Source: Kordiimonas pumila
Lineage (GTDB): Bacteria > Pseudomonadota > Alphaproteobacteria > Sphingomonadales > Kordiimonadaceae
NCBI RefSeq assembly: GCF_015240255.1
Contig: NZ_CP061205.1
Location: 558,001 to 622,000, forward strand
Direction of reading: 5' to 3'
DNA length: 64,000 bases
The notes under the pieces were generated by a model that ran no database searches, was not told the DNA's origin, and saw only the letters and a program-made list of their open reading frames with translations. The first letter of the stretch is position 1. Each line of letters begins with the position of its first letter. Both the position numbers and the translations under genes were made by a program. Shown here piece by piece: positions 45,706 through 55,155 of this stretch.

Positions 45706-48700
45706 ATGAGTATCGTCAAAGAAACATGTGGTTCAGTGTGGAGACGCTGGGACTTGCACTTACATTCTCCGGGAACAAAACTCTCTGATGCATATGGCGG
45801 AGAAGTCGATGAGAATGGCAATACAGATGATGAAACTTGGGATGCTTATCTGAAAGCCTTGGAAGATTCGGAAGTCCAAGTTTTTGGGATAACCGATTAC
45901 TTCTGCTTTGACTCATATTTTGAGACCATCAAGAGGTACAAAAAAAAGTTCCCCGAAGGACAAAAGGTATTTTTTCCAAATATTGAGTTCAGGCTTACTG
46001 ATAACATTAGTTCAAGCGGTAAGCATGTGCATACCCATGTTATTTTTGATCATGATCCCGCAGTTTGCAATGAACGTAAATTCTCAGAATTTTTGACTGC
46101 ACTTACGACACATATATCTCAAGGTGACGTAGATGTTAAATGTAGCAACCTCTCCGGCAAGCAGTATGAGGCAGCAACCATCAGCATGAGAGACTTAAAA
46201 AAGGCTCTCAAGGATACTTTTGGTAATGAAAATTTGTATTTGATTGTTACCGCAGCGAATAACGATGGATTACGGATGGCTGATACACAATCTAGCCGTA
46301 GCCTTTCCATTTCAGATGAACTTGATAAAGCTAGTCATGCGTTCTTTGGCTCAGGAATTAATACAAATTACTTTTTGCAGACTACTCGATACGAAGATGA
46401 TGCTGAAGCATTGCCGAAGCCGGTATTTAGTGGCAGTGACGCCCACTCTTTTGATGACCTGAAACGGTTAACTGGTGATGAGCGGAACTTCCCACCAACA
46501 TGGGTTAAGGCGGATACGACTTTTAGAGGGTTACTTCAGACACTTTATGAGCCGAAGGCACGAGTATACATTGGAGATACTCCAAGTGTTTTAGTGCAGC
46601 AGTCTCGTGAAGCCACTCGTTTTATTTCAAAGTTAGAAATTTCTCCAATAGCTGGGTATTCAGGTGCAAATGGCGTTTGGTTTGAAAATGTGTCCATTGA
46701 GTTTAATCCTGAATTGACGGCTGTCATTGGTAATAAGGGCAGTGGTAAAAGTGCTATCGCTGATATCATTGCTCTTTTAGGAGATTCTCGACAAGAATCG
46801 AATTTCTCTTTTCTTGCAAATAGCCGTGGGAATAAGAAATTCCGCACTAAGGGTTATGCAGAAAACTTTTTAGGAAAACTCACGTGGAAAAATGGTACGG
46901 AGCAGGAACGGGCCTTGGATTTGTCTATAGACCCGACCAGTCCGGAGAGAGTCAAATACCTCCCTCAGAATTATTTTGAAACACTTACAAACGAGATAGA
47001 GGTTAATGACTTTCGTAGGGAAATTGAGGACGTAGTTTTTTCCCATGTTGAAGATTCAGACCGGATGGGTAAATCTAGTTTTGCGGACTTAGAGGATTTC
47101 AAGACCACTCAGGCAAAACAAGATATCAGTTCCTTGAAAGTAAAAATTCGTGAATTGAACATCGAGATAGTTGAATTGGAGAAAAAGGCTGCCCCATCCT
47201 TTAAGAAAAGCATAGAAAAACAACTTAAAGCTAAAGAAGATGAGCGCCATGCGCTCGAACAATCAAAGCCTAAGGAAGTCCCAAAGCCCGCTGAGGAAAC
47301 CGAGGAACAAAGGGAAATAAATACAGAACTAACTGTAGCAGGGGATGTACTCAGTGGTATTGTACTGAAAGGCAGGGCGGCTGCAAACCAATTGTCTTCA
47401 CTGAAGGTCAACCGCCAAAAATTAGTAGACTTAAAGGAATCTGTTTCCAGTTTGAGTTCTTCGTTAACTGTAAGGCGTGCAGAGATTGTATCGCTCTGTA
47501 ATGAACTTCAATTAGATGCTGATAACATTTTCAAATACAATATTGATACATCCAGCATAGATAAAAAAATCAGTGATGTGTCCCAAGAGATAGGCGCTTT
47601 AGTAAAGGACAATAATCTCACGATTGATGAAAAAACTGACTTTCAAAAAATATCTAGTATTCCAGATTTACACGCTGCACATAAGTTTGTTGAAACTAAA
47701 ATTAAAGCATTAAAAGAAACCCTTTCTGCGCCTCACCGAAAATACCAGACGTATGTGCAAAGTGTGAAAGAGATTTCTGCAAAATTACAAGAGTTAAAAG
47801 GCGACCCTGCATCTCCTCAGCTTGGAACGATTAATTATTTCAAGGCCCAGTTGTCTGAAATTGAAAACGTACTTACACAAAAAATTAAAGATAAAGTTGC
47901 AGAGAGAGAAACTCTCTCAAAAGGCATCTTTGAAGCAAAAACCAAAGTAAGGTCGTTTTATGAAGGATTAAAAAAGCGTGTTGAAACACGTCTTGCAGAC
48001 ATTAACACTGATGAGTTTACCGTTACGATTGATGCCTCGTTTGTGCCGACGGGTGGATTTGAGGAAACCTTCTTCCACTTTGTTAATCAAGCCGTTGTAG
48101 GCGAGTTTCGAGGAACAGAAGCGGGTAGAAAAAAATTACAAAGCATCATGGCAGACGTTAATTGGAATGATGCGGATAGCATTTTGGTGTTTATCAATGA
48201 GGTTATTGAGACCCTGAAAAAACACCCTTTTGAGGCACAAGTTAAAAACATTAAAGAATTGTATGACTTCCTTTTTTCTTTTGAGTTTTTTGATGCGAAG
48301 TATGAGTTACGCCTTGGCGGTAAAAACTTGAACCAGTTATCTCCCGGCGAGAAAGGTCTCTTACTTCTAGTCTTTTACCTGCATTTGGATAAGGAGAAAA
48401 CGCCGCTCATAATAGATCAACCAGAAGACAATTTAGATAACGATAGTATATTTTCAGTTCTTGCTACATGTATTAGAGAAGCTAAAAAGTCTCGGCAGGT
48501 AATTCTTGTAACACATAATCCTAACCTTGCTGTTGGTGCTGATGCAGAACAGATTTTATTTGTAAAGTTAGAGAAGCATAAAAATTACAAGTTTCTATAT
48601 GAGAGTGGTGCTATTGAGAATCCTAAAACGAATGGGCATATCGTAAAAGTTCTTGAGGGGTCACGGCCAGCCTTTGTTCAAAGGCGACTTAAATACCACA

Positions 48701-48708
48701 TACGATAA
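45706..48708 (+). CDS. PHP-domain SMC-like ATPase (TrlF-like)
   Basis: A 1000-aa protein combining an N-terminal PHP phosphoesterase domain (metal ligands in WDLHLHSPG near residue 16-22, HTHVIFDHD, and SGSDAHSF near 245) with an ABC/SMC-type ATPase. Walker A GNKGSGKS is at 342-349, a long coiled coil occupies about 470-720, the signature LNQLSPGEKG is near 876, Walker B PLIIDQPEDN near 902, and the H-loop His in VTHNP. This architecture is often found in defence islands. ATG at 45706 follows GGGGGA. The gene is visibly AT-richer than its surroundings. Confidence 0.88.
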   Translation: MSIVKETCGSVWRRWDLHLHSPGTKLSDAYGGEVDENGNTDDETWDAYLKALEDSEVQVFGITDYFCFDSYFETIKRYKKKFPEGQKVFFPNIEFRLTDNISSSGKHVHTHVIFDHDPAVCNERKFSEFLTALTTHISQGDVDVKCSNLSGKQYEAATISMRDLKKALKDTFGNENLYLIVTAANNDGLRMADTQSSRSLSISDELDKASHAFFGSGINTNYFLQTTRYEDDAEALPKPVFSGSDAHSFDDLKRLTGDERNFPPTWVKADTTFRGLLQTLYEPKARVYIGDTPSVLVQQSREATRFISKLEISPIAGYSGANGVWFENVSIEFNPELTAVIGNKGSGKSAIADIIALLGDSRQESNFSFLANSRGNKKFRTKGYAENFLGKLTWKNGTEQERALDLSIDPTSPERVKYLPQNYFETLTNEIEVNDFRREIEDVVFSHVEDSDRMGKSSFADLEDFKTTQAKQDISSLKVKIRELNIEIVELEKKAAPSFKKSIEKQLKAKEDERHALEQSKPKEVPKPAEETEEQREINTELTVAGDVLSGIVLKGRAAANQLSSLKVNRQKLVDLKESVSSLSSSLTVRRAEIVSLCNELQLDADNIFKYNIDTSSIDKKISDVSQEIGALVKDNNLTIDEKTDFQKISSIPDLHAAHKFVETKIKALKETLSAPHRKYQTYVQSVKEISAKLQELKGDPASPQLGTINYFKAQLSEIENVLTQKIKDKVAERETLSKGIFEAKTKVRSFYEGLKKRVETRLADINTDEFTVTIDASFVPTGGFEETFFHFVNQAVVGEFRGTEAGRKKLQSIMADVNWNDADSILVFINEVIETLKKHPFEAQVKNIKELYDFLFSFEFFDAKYELRLGGKNLNQLSPGEKGLLLLVFYLHLDKEKTPLIIDQPEDNLDNDSIFSVLATCIREAKKSRQVILVTHNPNLAVGADAEQILFVKLEKHKNYKFLYESGAIENPKTNGHIVKVLEGSRPAFVQRRLKYHIR

Positions 48709-48800
48709 TTTACTTAACACTCTTGAGAATCAAAACTGTTTTTAAGCAATCAAAAGGATTTTGATACTAACTCATTCGCAAACCAAAAATTACACTTTAC

Positions 48801-48819
48801 AGCGCCCCCTAAGGGCGCT
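48801..48819 (+). terminator. Hairpin after the PHP-SMC gene
   Basis: AGCGCCC (48801-48807) pairs with GGGCGCT (48813-48819) around a 5-nt loop, followed by CTTAT. It lies about 90 nt after the stop of the ATPase gene and before the small membrane-protein gene at 48875. Confidence 0.6.
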
Positions 48820-48874
48820 CTTATAGTCACACTCACACCGTGAACGAATTTTCTTTTGCTGAACGGAATGAGTC

Positions 48875-49018
48875 ATGAAACATCCTGTAAAATTGATCTA
48901 TGAAGGCCCAGCCTACCTTATTGTGCTTGGTGTTGCCTTTTTGTCTGCCGTTATCTTGCTTGCAGTCGGTGTCCCAGTCGAGGAGTTATTGACCCTTTTT
49001 CAGGGGCTGGTGGGCTGA
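48875..49018 (+). CDS. Small single-pass membrane protein
   Basis: A 47-aa ORF: short charged N-terminus, one hydrophobic helix (YLIVLGVAFLSAVILLAVG), short acidic tail. It is 64 nt upstream of the VirD4/HerA-like ATPase gene on the same strand. Small membrane proteins often accompany coupling-protein-type ATPases, but this one is called on hydrophobicity and position only. Confidence 0.55.
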   Translation: MKHPVKLIYEGPAYLIVLGVAFLSAVILLAVGVPVEELLTLFQGLVG

Positions 49019-49082
49019 TGCTAGTTTTGTATCTTTTCATGTCATCTAGCGGACGATGTAGGTTGCTACGACAATTGCTTTA

Positions 49083-50264
49083 ATGCTCCGCCAATCACTA
49101 GACATTTCATATTTCGCCCGTAGCAACTTTCGAGGACAGCTCAAGCGGTTCGGTATTCGTCAGGCGGACAGACATTTCCACTCACTGGTGCTAGGTAAGA
49201 CAGGAACAGGGAAGACCACCTGCATAGAAAACCTGATAAGGCAGGATATAGACGCCTTTCGAGGGCTGGCTCTCATAGACCCACACGGAGACCTTGCCGA
49301 GCGTATTGCCGCCGCTATACCTCCATGCAGACAACAAGACCTTATATACTTTGATGCAGGAAACCCACAGCAACCCTATGGGTATAATCCACTCCGCTAT
49401 GTACGACCAGAACAACGTCCACTGGTGGCTTCTGGTGTACTTGAAGTATTCAAAAAAATGTGGGGAGGCTCAGGAAACAGTTGGGGCGTCAACATGGAAC
49501 ACCTACTCCGTAACTGTATTCTCGCTCTCCTAGAAGTACCCGAAAGCACCTTTGCAGACATCCCACGCATACTGACCGATACCAAGTATCGTGCAGCAGT
49601 CATTCCAAAGATTACCAACCAGCAAGTACGGACATTCTGGGAACGAGACTTCAAGGCTGGCGGCTTTGACCGTCCTGCTGCAATCGGTCCGGTACTAAAC
49701 AAGGTGGGGGCGTTTCTTTCAGACCCTATGCTTCATAGGGTGCTTACGAAACCAGAAACCCCACTCTCATTCCGCTCCATTATGGATGAAGGCAAAGTGT
49801 TAGTGGTTAACTTGAGCAAAGGACGTGTAGGCGAGGATGCCTCATCACTCTTGGGTAGCCTTATCGTCTCTATGCTCACCATAGCAGCATTCAGTAGGGC
49901 GGACATACCAGAAGAAACCCGTAGACCCTTCCACCTCTTTATAGACGAGTTCCAGAACTTCAGCACCAAAAGCGTTGCTAATGCTGCATCAGAACTCCGC
50001 AAGCAACGGCTCTCTCTCACTGTTGCCAGCCAGTACCTTGAAGGTATCGATACCGACATACGGAATGCCATACTGGGGAATGCAGGAACGCTTATATCCT
50101 TCAGGGTGGGAGCGAAGGATGCTCCGTACCTTGCCCGTGAGTTTTACCCTGACATCACACAGGAAGATTTGCTGAACCTGCCGAATTATAACGCTGTTGT
50201 TCGGTTAATGATTGACGGGTGTCCCGCGAGGCCGTTTGGGGCAGCAACGGACGGCCGTTGTTAA
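49083..50264 (+). CDS. VirD4/HerA-like DNA-pumping ATPase
   Basis: A 393-aa ATPase of the type IV coupling-protein/HerA class. Walker A GKTGTGKT at residues 38-45, the LIDPHGDLAERI segment, Walker B HLFIDEFQNF near 283-292, and a SQYLEGIDTDIRNAILGNAG sensor region. No membrane helices of its own; the preceding 47-aa protein may supply an anchor. Its stop overlaps the convergent small exported-protein gene by 4 nt. A second, larger ATPase of this class lies at 52257. Confidence 0.9.
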   Translation: MLRQSLDISYFARSNFRGQLKRFGIRQADRHFHSLVLGKTGTGKTTCIENLIRQDIDAFRGLALIDPHGDLAERIAAAIPPCRQQDLIYFDAGNPQQPYGYNPLRYVRPEQRPLVASGVLEVFKKMWGGSGNSWGVNMEHLLRNCILALLEVPESTFADIPRILTDTKYRAAVIPKITNQQVRTFWERDFKAGGFDRPAAIGPVLNKVGAFLSDPMLHRVLTKPETPLSFRSIMDEGKVLVVNLSKGRVGEDASSLLGSLIVSMLTIAAFSRADIPEETRRPFHLFIDEFQNFSTKSVANAASELRKQRLSLTVASQYLEGIDTDIRNAILGNAGTLISFRVGAKDAPYLAREFYPDITQEDLLNLPNYNAVVRLMIDGCPARPFGAATDGRC

Positions 50265-50590
50265 TTTGTGCATACCTTTGCCTGCAACTGTAGTTTTGAC
50301 GCTTCTCTTTTAATCCAGGCAGTATCTGGGTCATCTCCATCACATTTATGATAATTTCCGTGCATGCGTACTGAATAAAGCGGGCCATTAGATTTGCATA
50401 TAGTTTTGAAACTTTTAGTTCTGCGATCGATACATATTATCCCGCTTTTATTGTTGAGTTTATCTATTGCTTCCAGAAGAGCATTCTCAATTGTTGCCCC
50501 TTTACCCGTTCTCCATTCTCCTGCATGAACGATAGGGGTGACCAATATAGCGCACAGTAATGATACAGTTGATGTGATTTTAAGTTTCAT
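50261..50590 (-). CDS. Small exported cysteine-containing protein
   Basis: A 109-aa protein with a clear signal peptide (cut near IVHA/GEW). The mature 86 residues contain four cysteines (IICIDRR, TICKSNG, YHKCDGDD, AKVCTN), suggesting two disulfides in the periplasm or outside. No family recognised. It is last in a leftward run of three exported-protein genes headed by the nuclease gene. Confidence 0.7.
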   Translation of the reverse strand: MKLKITSTVSLLCAILVTPIVHAGEWRTGKGATIENALLEAIDKLNNKSGIICIDRRTKSFKTICKSNGPLYSVRMHGNYHKCDGDDPDTAWIKREASKLQLQAKVCTN

Positions 50591-50623
50591 AAAAAACCTC
50601 CTATGATGTTTTTGATTGTAAGA

Positions 50624-50908
50624 TTATCGGGTGACTTGTTTCCGAAACGTCTCCACCATGCCATCTGACACATCGGATGGATAGCATAAGGGGCTATACC
50701 CACCGGGCTTGGAATACGCACTCCGCTTCCCACACATACTTCCATTAGACGCTCTGTTGTATGGACAGGGGCAGTTGCCCGGATAGTGTGATATAGATTG
50801 CTGAATCAAAACCTGACGTATTTCGTCATCGGTCAGCTTTTTCTCGTCAGTAATACTGGGTATAGAAAACAGACAAATCGAAAGCGTAGCTATTAGTATG
50901 CGTTTCAT
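50624..50908 (-). CDS. Small exported CPC-motif protein
   Basis: A 94-aa protein with a signal peptide and a mature domain carrying NCPCPYNRASNGSMCG and GGYSPLCY. I know this pattern from small exported proteins often found beside secreted DNA/RNA nucleases, as here (11 nt after the nuclease gene). Function unknown; a nuclease partner or disulfide-stabilised binding module is possible. Confidence 0.75.
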   Translation of the reverse strand: MKRILIATLSICLFSIPSITDEKKLTDDEIRQVLIQQSISHYPGNCPCPYNRASNGSMCGKRSAYSKPGGYSPLCYPSDVSDGMVETFRKQVTR

Positions 50909-50919
50909 TATGTATCTCC

Positions 50920-51699
50920 CTACGGACAGCCAAGGTCACTGTTGAGGTCACCGTTTGCCCATGTAGCAGACGCTTCTGGGAATATGTCGAGACCACTCAG
51001 GGTTTCCACATCTGAAAGTGGCTTGATGTGGTCGCAGTAGTTGGCGTTCCGGTCAGTGTCCTGATCAAACACAAAGGCAGTCATTGCTCCTGCTTCTGTT
51101 GCAACCACCTTGAAGTATCCAGTGGGAACAGTGTGTGTCTCATCTGCCTTGGGTAGCGTCATCTGGTTTTCGTTCGGGTCGTAGAGCGGCCCTGTCACCA
51201 CATAGATTTCCTTCCGTTTGTACGCTACATCCCTAACCGCACTTTCCAGTGCCACCCACGCCCCTTGGTTGAGGTCGCTTTTCTGGGGTGTAATGTTGGA
51301 GAGAATATTGGTAGACCGCCAGAATACCGTGCCTGCAAAACTTGCCAGTGGTGCTTGGTGTCCACGGTCTGTCTTGAGGTCACCGAAGGCAGACTTGTAA
51401 TCGTCTGGTTCGAGGGTCTCTGCATCATCCAAAAGCGGGTCTGCTTCCCAGTCCCTATTCAGAGACTTTGATGTACCAATAGTCTCAGAGGTCACACGGT
51501 ACGCCACCCAGTCTGCAAACTTGGTGGTGTCATTGGATGACAGAGCAAAGATTTCTCTGACGATAAGGTCATTACTCTGCGGTGTGCCGGTTGGACACCC
51601 CTTCAGGCAATGGACAATATGGATTTCACCGGCAAAGGCGGTGGTAGAGAGTATCAGTGTAATAAACGCCGATACGAGGCATGAAAAAGCACGTCGCAT
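50920..51699 (-). CDS. Secreted DNA/RNA non-specific endonuclease
   Basis: A 259-aa exported nuclease of the Serratia NucA type. Signal peptide cut near AFAG. The active-site motif DRGHQAPLASF places catalytic His at 114, and SNITPQKSDLNQGAW supplies the Mg-binding Asn. It heads a leftward three-gene exported cluster between the two VirD4/HerA-type ATPase genes. Possible roles: nutrient DNA breakdown, competition, or nicking linked to DNA transfer; none is shown. Confidence 0.92.
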   Translation of the reverse strand: MRRAFSCLVSAFITLILSTTAFAGEIHIVHCLKGCPTGTPQSNDLIVREIFALSSNDTTKFADWVAYRVTSETIGTSKSLNRDWEADPLLDDAETLEPDDYKSAFGDLKTDRGHQAPLASFAGTVFWRSTNILSNITPQKSDLNQGAWVALESAVRDVAYKRKEIYVVTGPLYDPNENQMTLPKADETHTVPTGYFKVVATEAGAMTAFVFDQDTDRNANYCDHIKPLSDVETLSGLDIFPEASATWANGDLNSDLGCP

Positions 51700-51848
51700 G
51701 GATAGTCCCCCAATCTAAAAGTTGTTCACGACTCACAACTCCAATGAAGTAATCATACATATTTATTGCCCTCAGGGTAGTATTCTTTGTACAGTTCCCG
51801 TGCAGTTTTGAGTCCACACCTTAACTGATGCACATAACGGGGGTTATC

Positions 51849-52250
51849 ATGGAACTAATTGTACGGCGTGGCCAGAAGTCTGGCATGCTCAGCTCAAAGA
51901 TCATTTTTACACTCAGTGTACGGGCAAAGCTTACCGAGGAAGAGGCGGCAAACGTACAGAAATACAAACTGAGCAGCACCGTTCTCTATAAAAATTATGA
52001 GATTGAAGATCGTGGCAGTGGCCTTCTGGGGCTTGCATCACGAATGGCTATCAAGTCACTCAACACACACATCACGGTTGGTAGTCTTATGGAAGGGATT
52101 AACCTTGAATGTAAGGATGTGGTTGAGATGCTTGCCATAGAAGAGCAAATCATCGAAGCCAGTGAACTCTTCAAGCAAGTGCTTGATGCATCCACTCTGT
52201 TTGGTGGTGAAGAGGTCATATCGTTTGACGGGGCTGTCGCTGCTGGGTAA
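51849..52250 (+). CDS. Hypothetical protein coupled to large ATPase
   Basis: A 133-aa soluble protein: an N-terminal beta-rich half (MELIVRRGQKSGMLSSKIIF) and a helical C-terminal half. No family recognised. ATG at 51849 follows GGGGG; the frame is open from 51828. It ends 6 nt before the 905-aa ATPase, so the two are almost certainly one operon and may form a complex. Confidence 0.7.
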   Translation: MELIVRRGQKSGMLSSKIIFTLSVRAKLTEEEAANVQKYKLSSTVLYKNYEIEDRGSGLLGLASRMAIKSLNTHITVGSLMEGINLECKDVVEMLAIEEQIIEASELFKQVLDASTLFGGEEVISFDGAVAAG

Positions 52251-52256
52251 CAGCTC

Positions 52257-54974
52257 GTGGCAAAGTCATCGAACAACCTCAATATACCAAACGGCGTATG
52301 GTATATCCTCGCCGCACCCTTTGTGTTGGTGTGGCGGGGGATAGCGTCCCTCTTTCATCTTGAGGTATCGGAATATGAACGAACCCATGCCTTGTACCAA
52401 GAAGCACTCGCTCGGTATGAGGCATCACCCTTTGCAACACATGATCGCAATGAGTTCATTGTAGACTGTGTGGTGGACGCAGCTCGGCTTGCAGATGTAC
52501 ACTCGCCAGCCATTTCTCTTGAAATCTACACCCTCATCGAACTGCTGACCCATGAAGAATACTTTTGGGATGCCCCTACGTTCACATGGTCAGAGTACCA
52601 AACGCTCGCCGAACGGGCCAATATGCGGGATCGTTATCGTGCCTGTATCCGTTTCTATGAGCATGGGGAAAAACAGATAATTCAGTGGCGTTCCTTCGTG
52701 GTGTACATGGCTGCGGCACTTCTAAAAAGTTTGCCTGAAGATGCTCTATCGAAAACATCAGGCGATGACGACCTGCCGGTTTTCACTGTCCCATTAGTAA
52801 CTTTGTTTGACGACCCTGTTGATGTGATACATGGAGTATTCTTTAGTTTCTTCACTGCCGAAATGCTCGATAGCGGCCTATTCTCCACTACCATTGAACG
52901 CCTCACAGACAATGTATATGAACTATCTGGTGTGGAGCGACACACACAAAAGCCGCCAACAAAGAAACTCCTGACACCGGCAGACTGTCCTCAGAAATCC
53001 ACCACAGAGTTAGCCCAGACCTTCTTTGGTGGCACAGCCCTTGAACTGTTTTTAATGTACCCGCTGCCGTTCCCCATTCCAGAGGACGCACGTTTTGAAC
53101 ATTGCCATATTCTCGGTGGCACCGGGCATGGCAAAACACAACTGCTTCAACTGTTAATCTATCAGGACTTGCTCAAGGCAGCAGAGGATGGGCGGTCAGT
53201 GATTGTGATAGACAGCCAAGGCGACCTCATTCGTACCCTGTCCCACTTGGCACTCTTTGCACCAGATACCGAAGGAAGCTTGCAAGACCGCTTTGTCCTT
53301 GTAGACCCAAACGATGTCGAGTTTCCGATGGCTCTCAATATGTTTGACTGCAACAAGGGTCGTTTGGACGGGTATTCGCTTGCTGAACGGGAGAAGCTGC
53401 TCAATGGCATCATATCCCTCTATACCTATATGTTCGGCGCACTCCTTGGTGCAGAGCTGACCGATAAGCAGGGGGTCATCTTCAAATACCTTGCTCGCTT
53501 GATGTTGGTGATACCAAACGCCACCATTCACACCATGCGAGAACTCATGGAGGACGCTGCATCGTTTCGGAAGTATCTGCCGCAGCTAGACCCCACGACC
53601 CGCCAGTTTTTTGAGACACAGTTTTTCAGCAAGTCCTTTGCCCCTACCAAGCAGCAGATTGCCCGTCGTCTGTGGAGTGTACTCTCGCATACTACGCTTG
53701 ACCGCATGTTCTCCCAGAAGGAAAGTAGCCTAGACCTCTTCGATGCCATGAATAGCGGCAAGATTATCCTCATCAACACGGCTAAAGATTTGCTGAAGTC
53801 TGACGGTAGCCAAGTGTTAGGGCGGTTCTTCATCAGTATGATTGTTCAAGCCGCAATGGAACGAGCAACCATACCCGCAGATGAGAGGACACCCTGCTTT
53901 GTCTATGTCGATGAAGCCCATGAATACTTTGATGAGAATGTCAGCGACCTCCTGATACAAGCCCGCAAGTACAAGGTATCCCTCACCTCGGCACACCAGA
54001 CGCTCGACCAGCTAAGCCCGTCTCTACGCTCCACCATGATGACCAACACCAGCACGAAACTCATTGGTGGGGTCAGTGCCAAGGATGCAAAAGCATTCTC
54101 TGAAGAAATGCGGTGTAAGACGGAATACCTGCAAGGTATCCGCAAGCACAAAGACGAGACAGAGTTTGCCTGTTGGATTAGAAACGTAACGGGAAAGCCC
54201 GTTACCCTCTATGTACCACTGGGAGCAGTAGAGCGGCAACCAACTCTCTCTGGTGAAGAATACACCGCCCTCATTGACGCAAACCGTGACACATACTGCG
54301 TACCGCTCACTGAGGCATACAGTGTCACAGAAACCGCTGTTACTGAGACGGTAGAGCCAGAACAGGCAGAAAAGCACACCGCATACACCCCAGAACCCAC
54401 GCCGCCTAAGCCGTCACCAGACACCCCCAAGCGGAAACGCAGAACCATTCCCATAGAACCCGCACCAATGGGGCAAGGTGGGCAGAAACACATCTACATG
54501 CAGACTTTGATTAAACGGTGTGCCGAGGAACGGGGCTGGCGAACGGTTATAGAGAAACCAACACCTGACGGAAAAGGACGGATAGATATATCCCTTGAGA
54601 AAGGGGAAGAGAAAATAGCCTGCGAAGTCTCTGTAACCACTACCGTAGAGCATGAACTGGGGAATGTACTAAAGTGTCTCTCTGCCGGTTATGAGCAGAT
54701 ACTGGTGGTGGCAGAAGAAAAGAAACGGGTCAAAGCCCTGCAAGATTACATATCTTCACAGTTAGAAGGTGGGGAAGTGCAGAAAGTGTCCTTCCTGCTG
54801 CCTGTTGAGGCACTGTCTTTTCTGGATGAACAGACCGTTGAACCGGAAGAAACCACGGTGCGAGGGTATAAGGTGAAGGTATCTCGTTCTACTAAGACAG
54901 CAGGTGATGCGGAAGAACGGAAGAAAGCGATTGCGAAGGTGATTGGGAGGTCTTTAGTTAAAAAAAAGTATTGA
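52257..54974 (+). CDS. VirD4/TraD-like ATPase with C-terminal nuclease-like domain
   Basis: A 905-aa protein. One N-terminal membrane segment (VWYILAAPFVLVWRGI), a helical region to about 280, then a coupling-protein ATPase: Walker A GGTGHGKT at about 287-294, VIDSQGDLI, Walker B FVYVDEAHEYF near 548-558. A proline-rich linker (about 705-735) leads to a C-terminal domain with GRIDISLEKGEEKIACEVSV (Asp ~776, Glu ~790), which resembles PD-(D/E)XK folds but has Ser where Lys is usual. It could pump and process DNA. The start is GTG. Confidence 0.87.
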   Translation: MAKSSNNLNIPNGVWYILAAPFVLVWRGIASLFHLEVSEYERTHALYQEALARYEASPFATHDRNEFIVDCVVDAARLADVHSPAISLEIYTLIELLTHEEYFWDAPTFTWSEYQTLAERANMRDRYRACIRFYEHGEKQIIQWRSFVVYMAAALLKSLPEDALSKTSGDDDLPVFTVPLVTLFDDPVDVIHGVFFSFFTAEMLDSGLFSTTIERLTDNVYELSGVERHTQKPPTKKLLTPADCPQKSTTELAQTFFGGTALELFLMYPLPFPIPEDARFEHCHILGGTGHGKTQLLQLLIYQDLLKAAEDGRSVIVIDSQGDLIRTLSHLALFAPDTEGSLQDRFVLVDPNDVEFPMALNMFDCNKGRLDGYSLAEREKLLNGIISLYTYMFGALLGAELTDKQGVIFKYLARLMLVIPNATIHTMRELMEDAASFRKYLPQLDPTTRQFFETQFFSKSFAPTKQQIARRLWSVLSHTTLDRMFSQKESSLDLFDAMNSGKIILINTAKDLLKSDGSQVLGRFFISMIVQAAMERATIPADERTPCFVYVDEAHEYFDENVSDLLIQARKYKVSLTSAHQTLDQLSPSLRSTMMTNTSTKLIGGVSAKDAKAFSEEMRCKTEYLQGIRKHKDETEFACWIRNVTGKPVTLYVPLGAVERQPTLSGEEYTALIDANRDTYCVPLTEAYSVTETAVTETVEPEQAEKHTAYTPEPTPPKPSPDTPKRKRRTIPIEPAPMGQGGQKHIYMQTLIKRCAEERGWRTVIEKPTPDGKGRIDISLEKGEEKIACEVSVTTTVEHELGNVLKCLSAGYEQILVVAEEKKRVKALQDYISSQLEGGEVQKVSFLLPVEALSFLDEQTVEPEETTVRGYKVKVSRSTKTAGDAEERKKAIAKVIGRSLVKKKY

Positions 54975-55155
54975 CAGGTGGAATCGTAAGATGCGAATCT
55001 AGAATCGAACGAATCAGAAATGCTTCGATTCTTTATGGCAAGTGTGGTTCATTTGCTTGAAATGTCTTTGTAAATTGCTTTGTTTTGTGTTACACGCCAC
55101 GCTTTCGAGCTGAGAAATGTCTTAATTTTTATCAGCCAAAACTTGAGAACATGAG

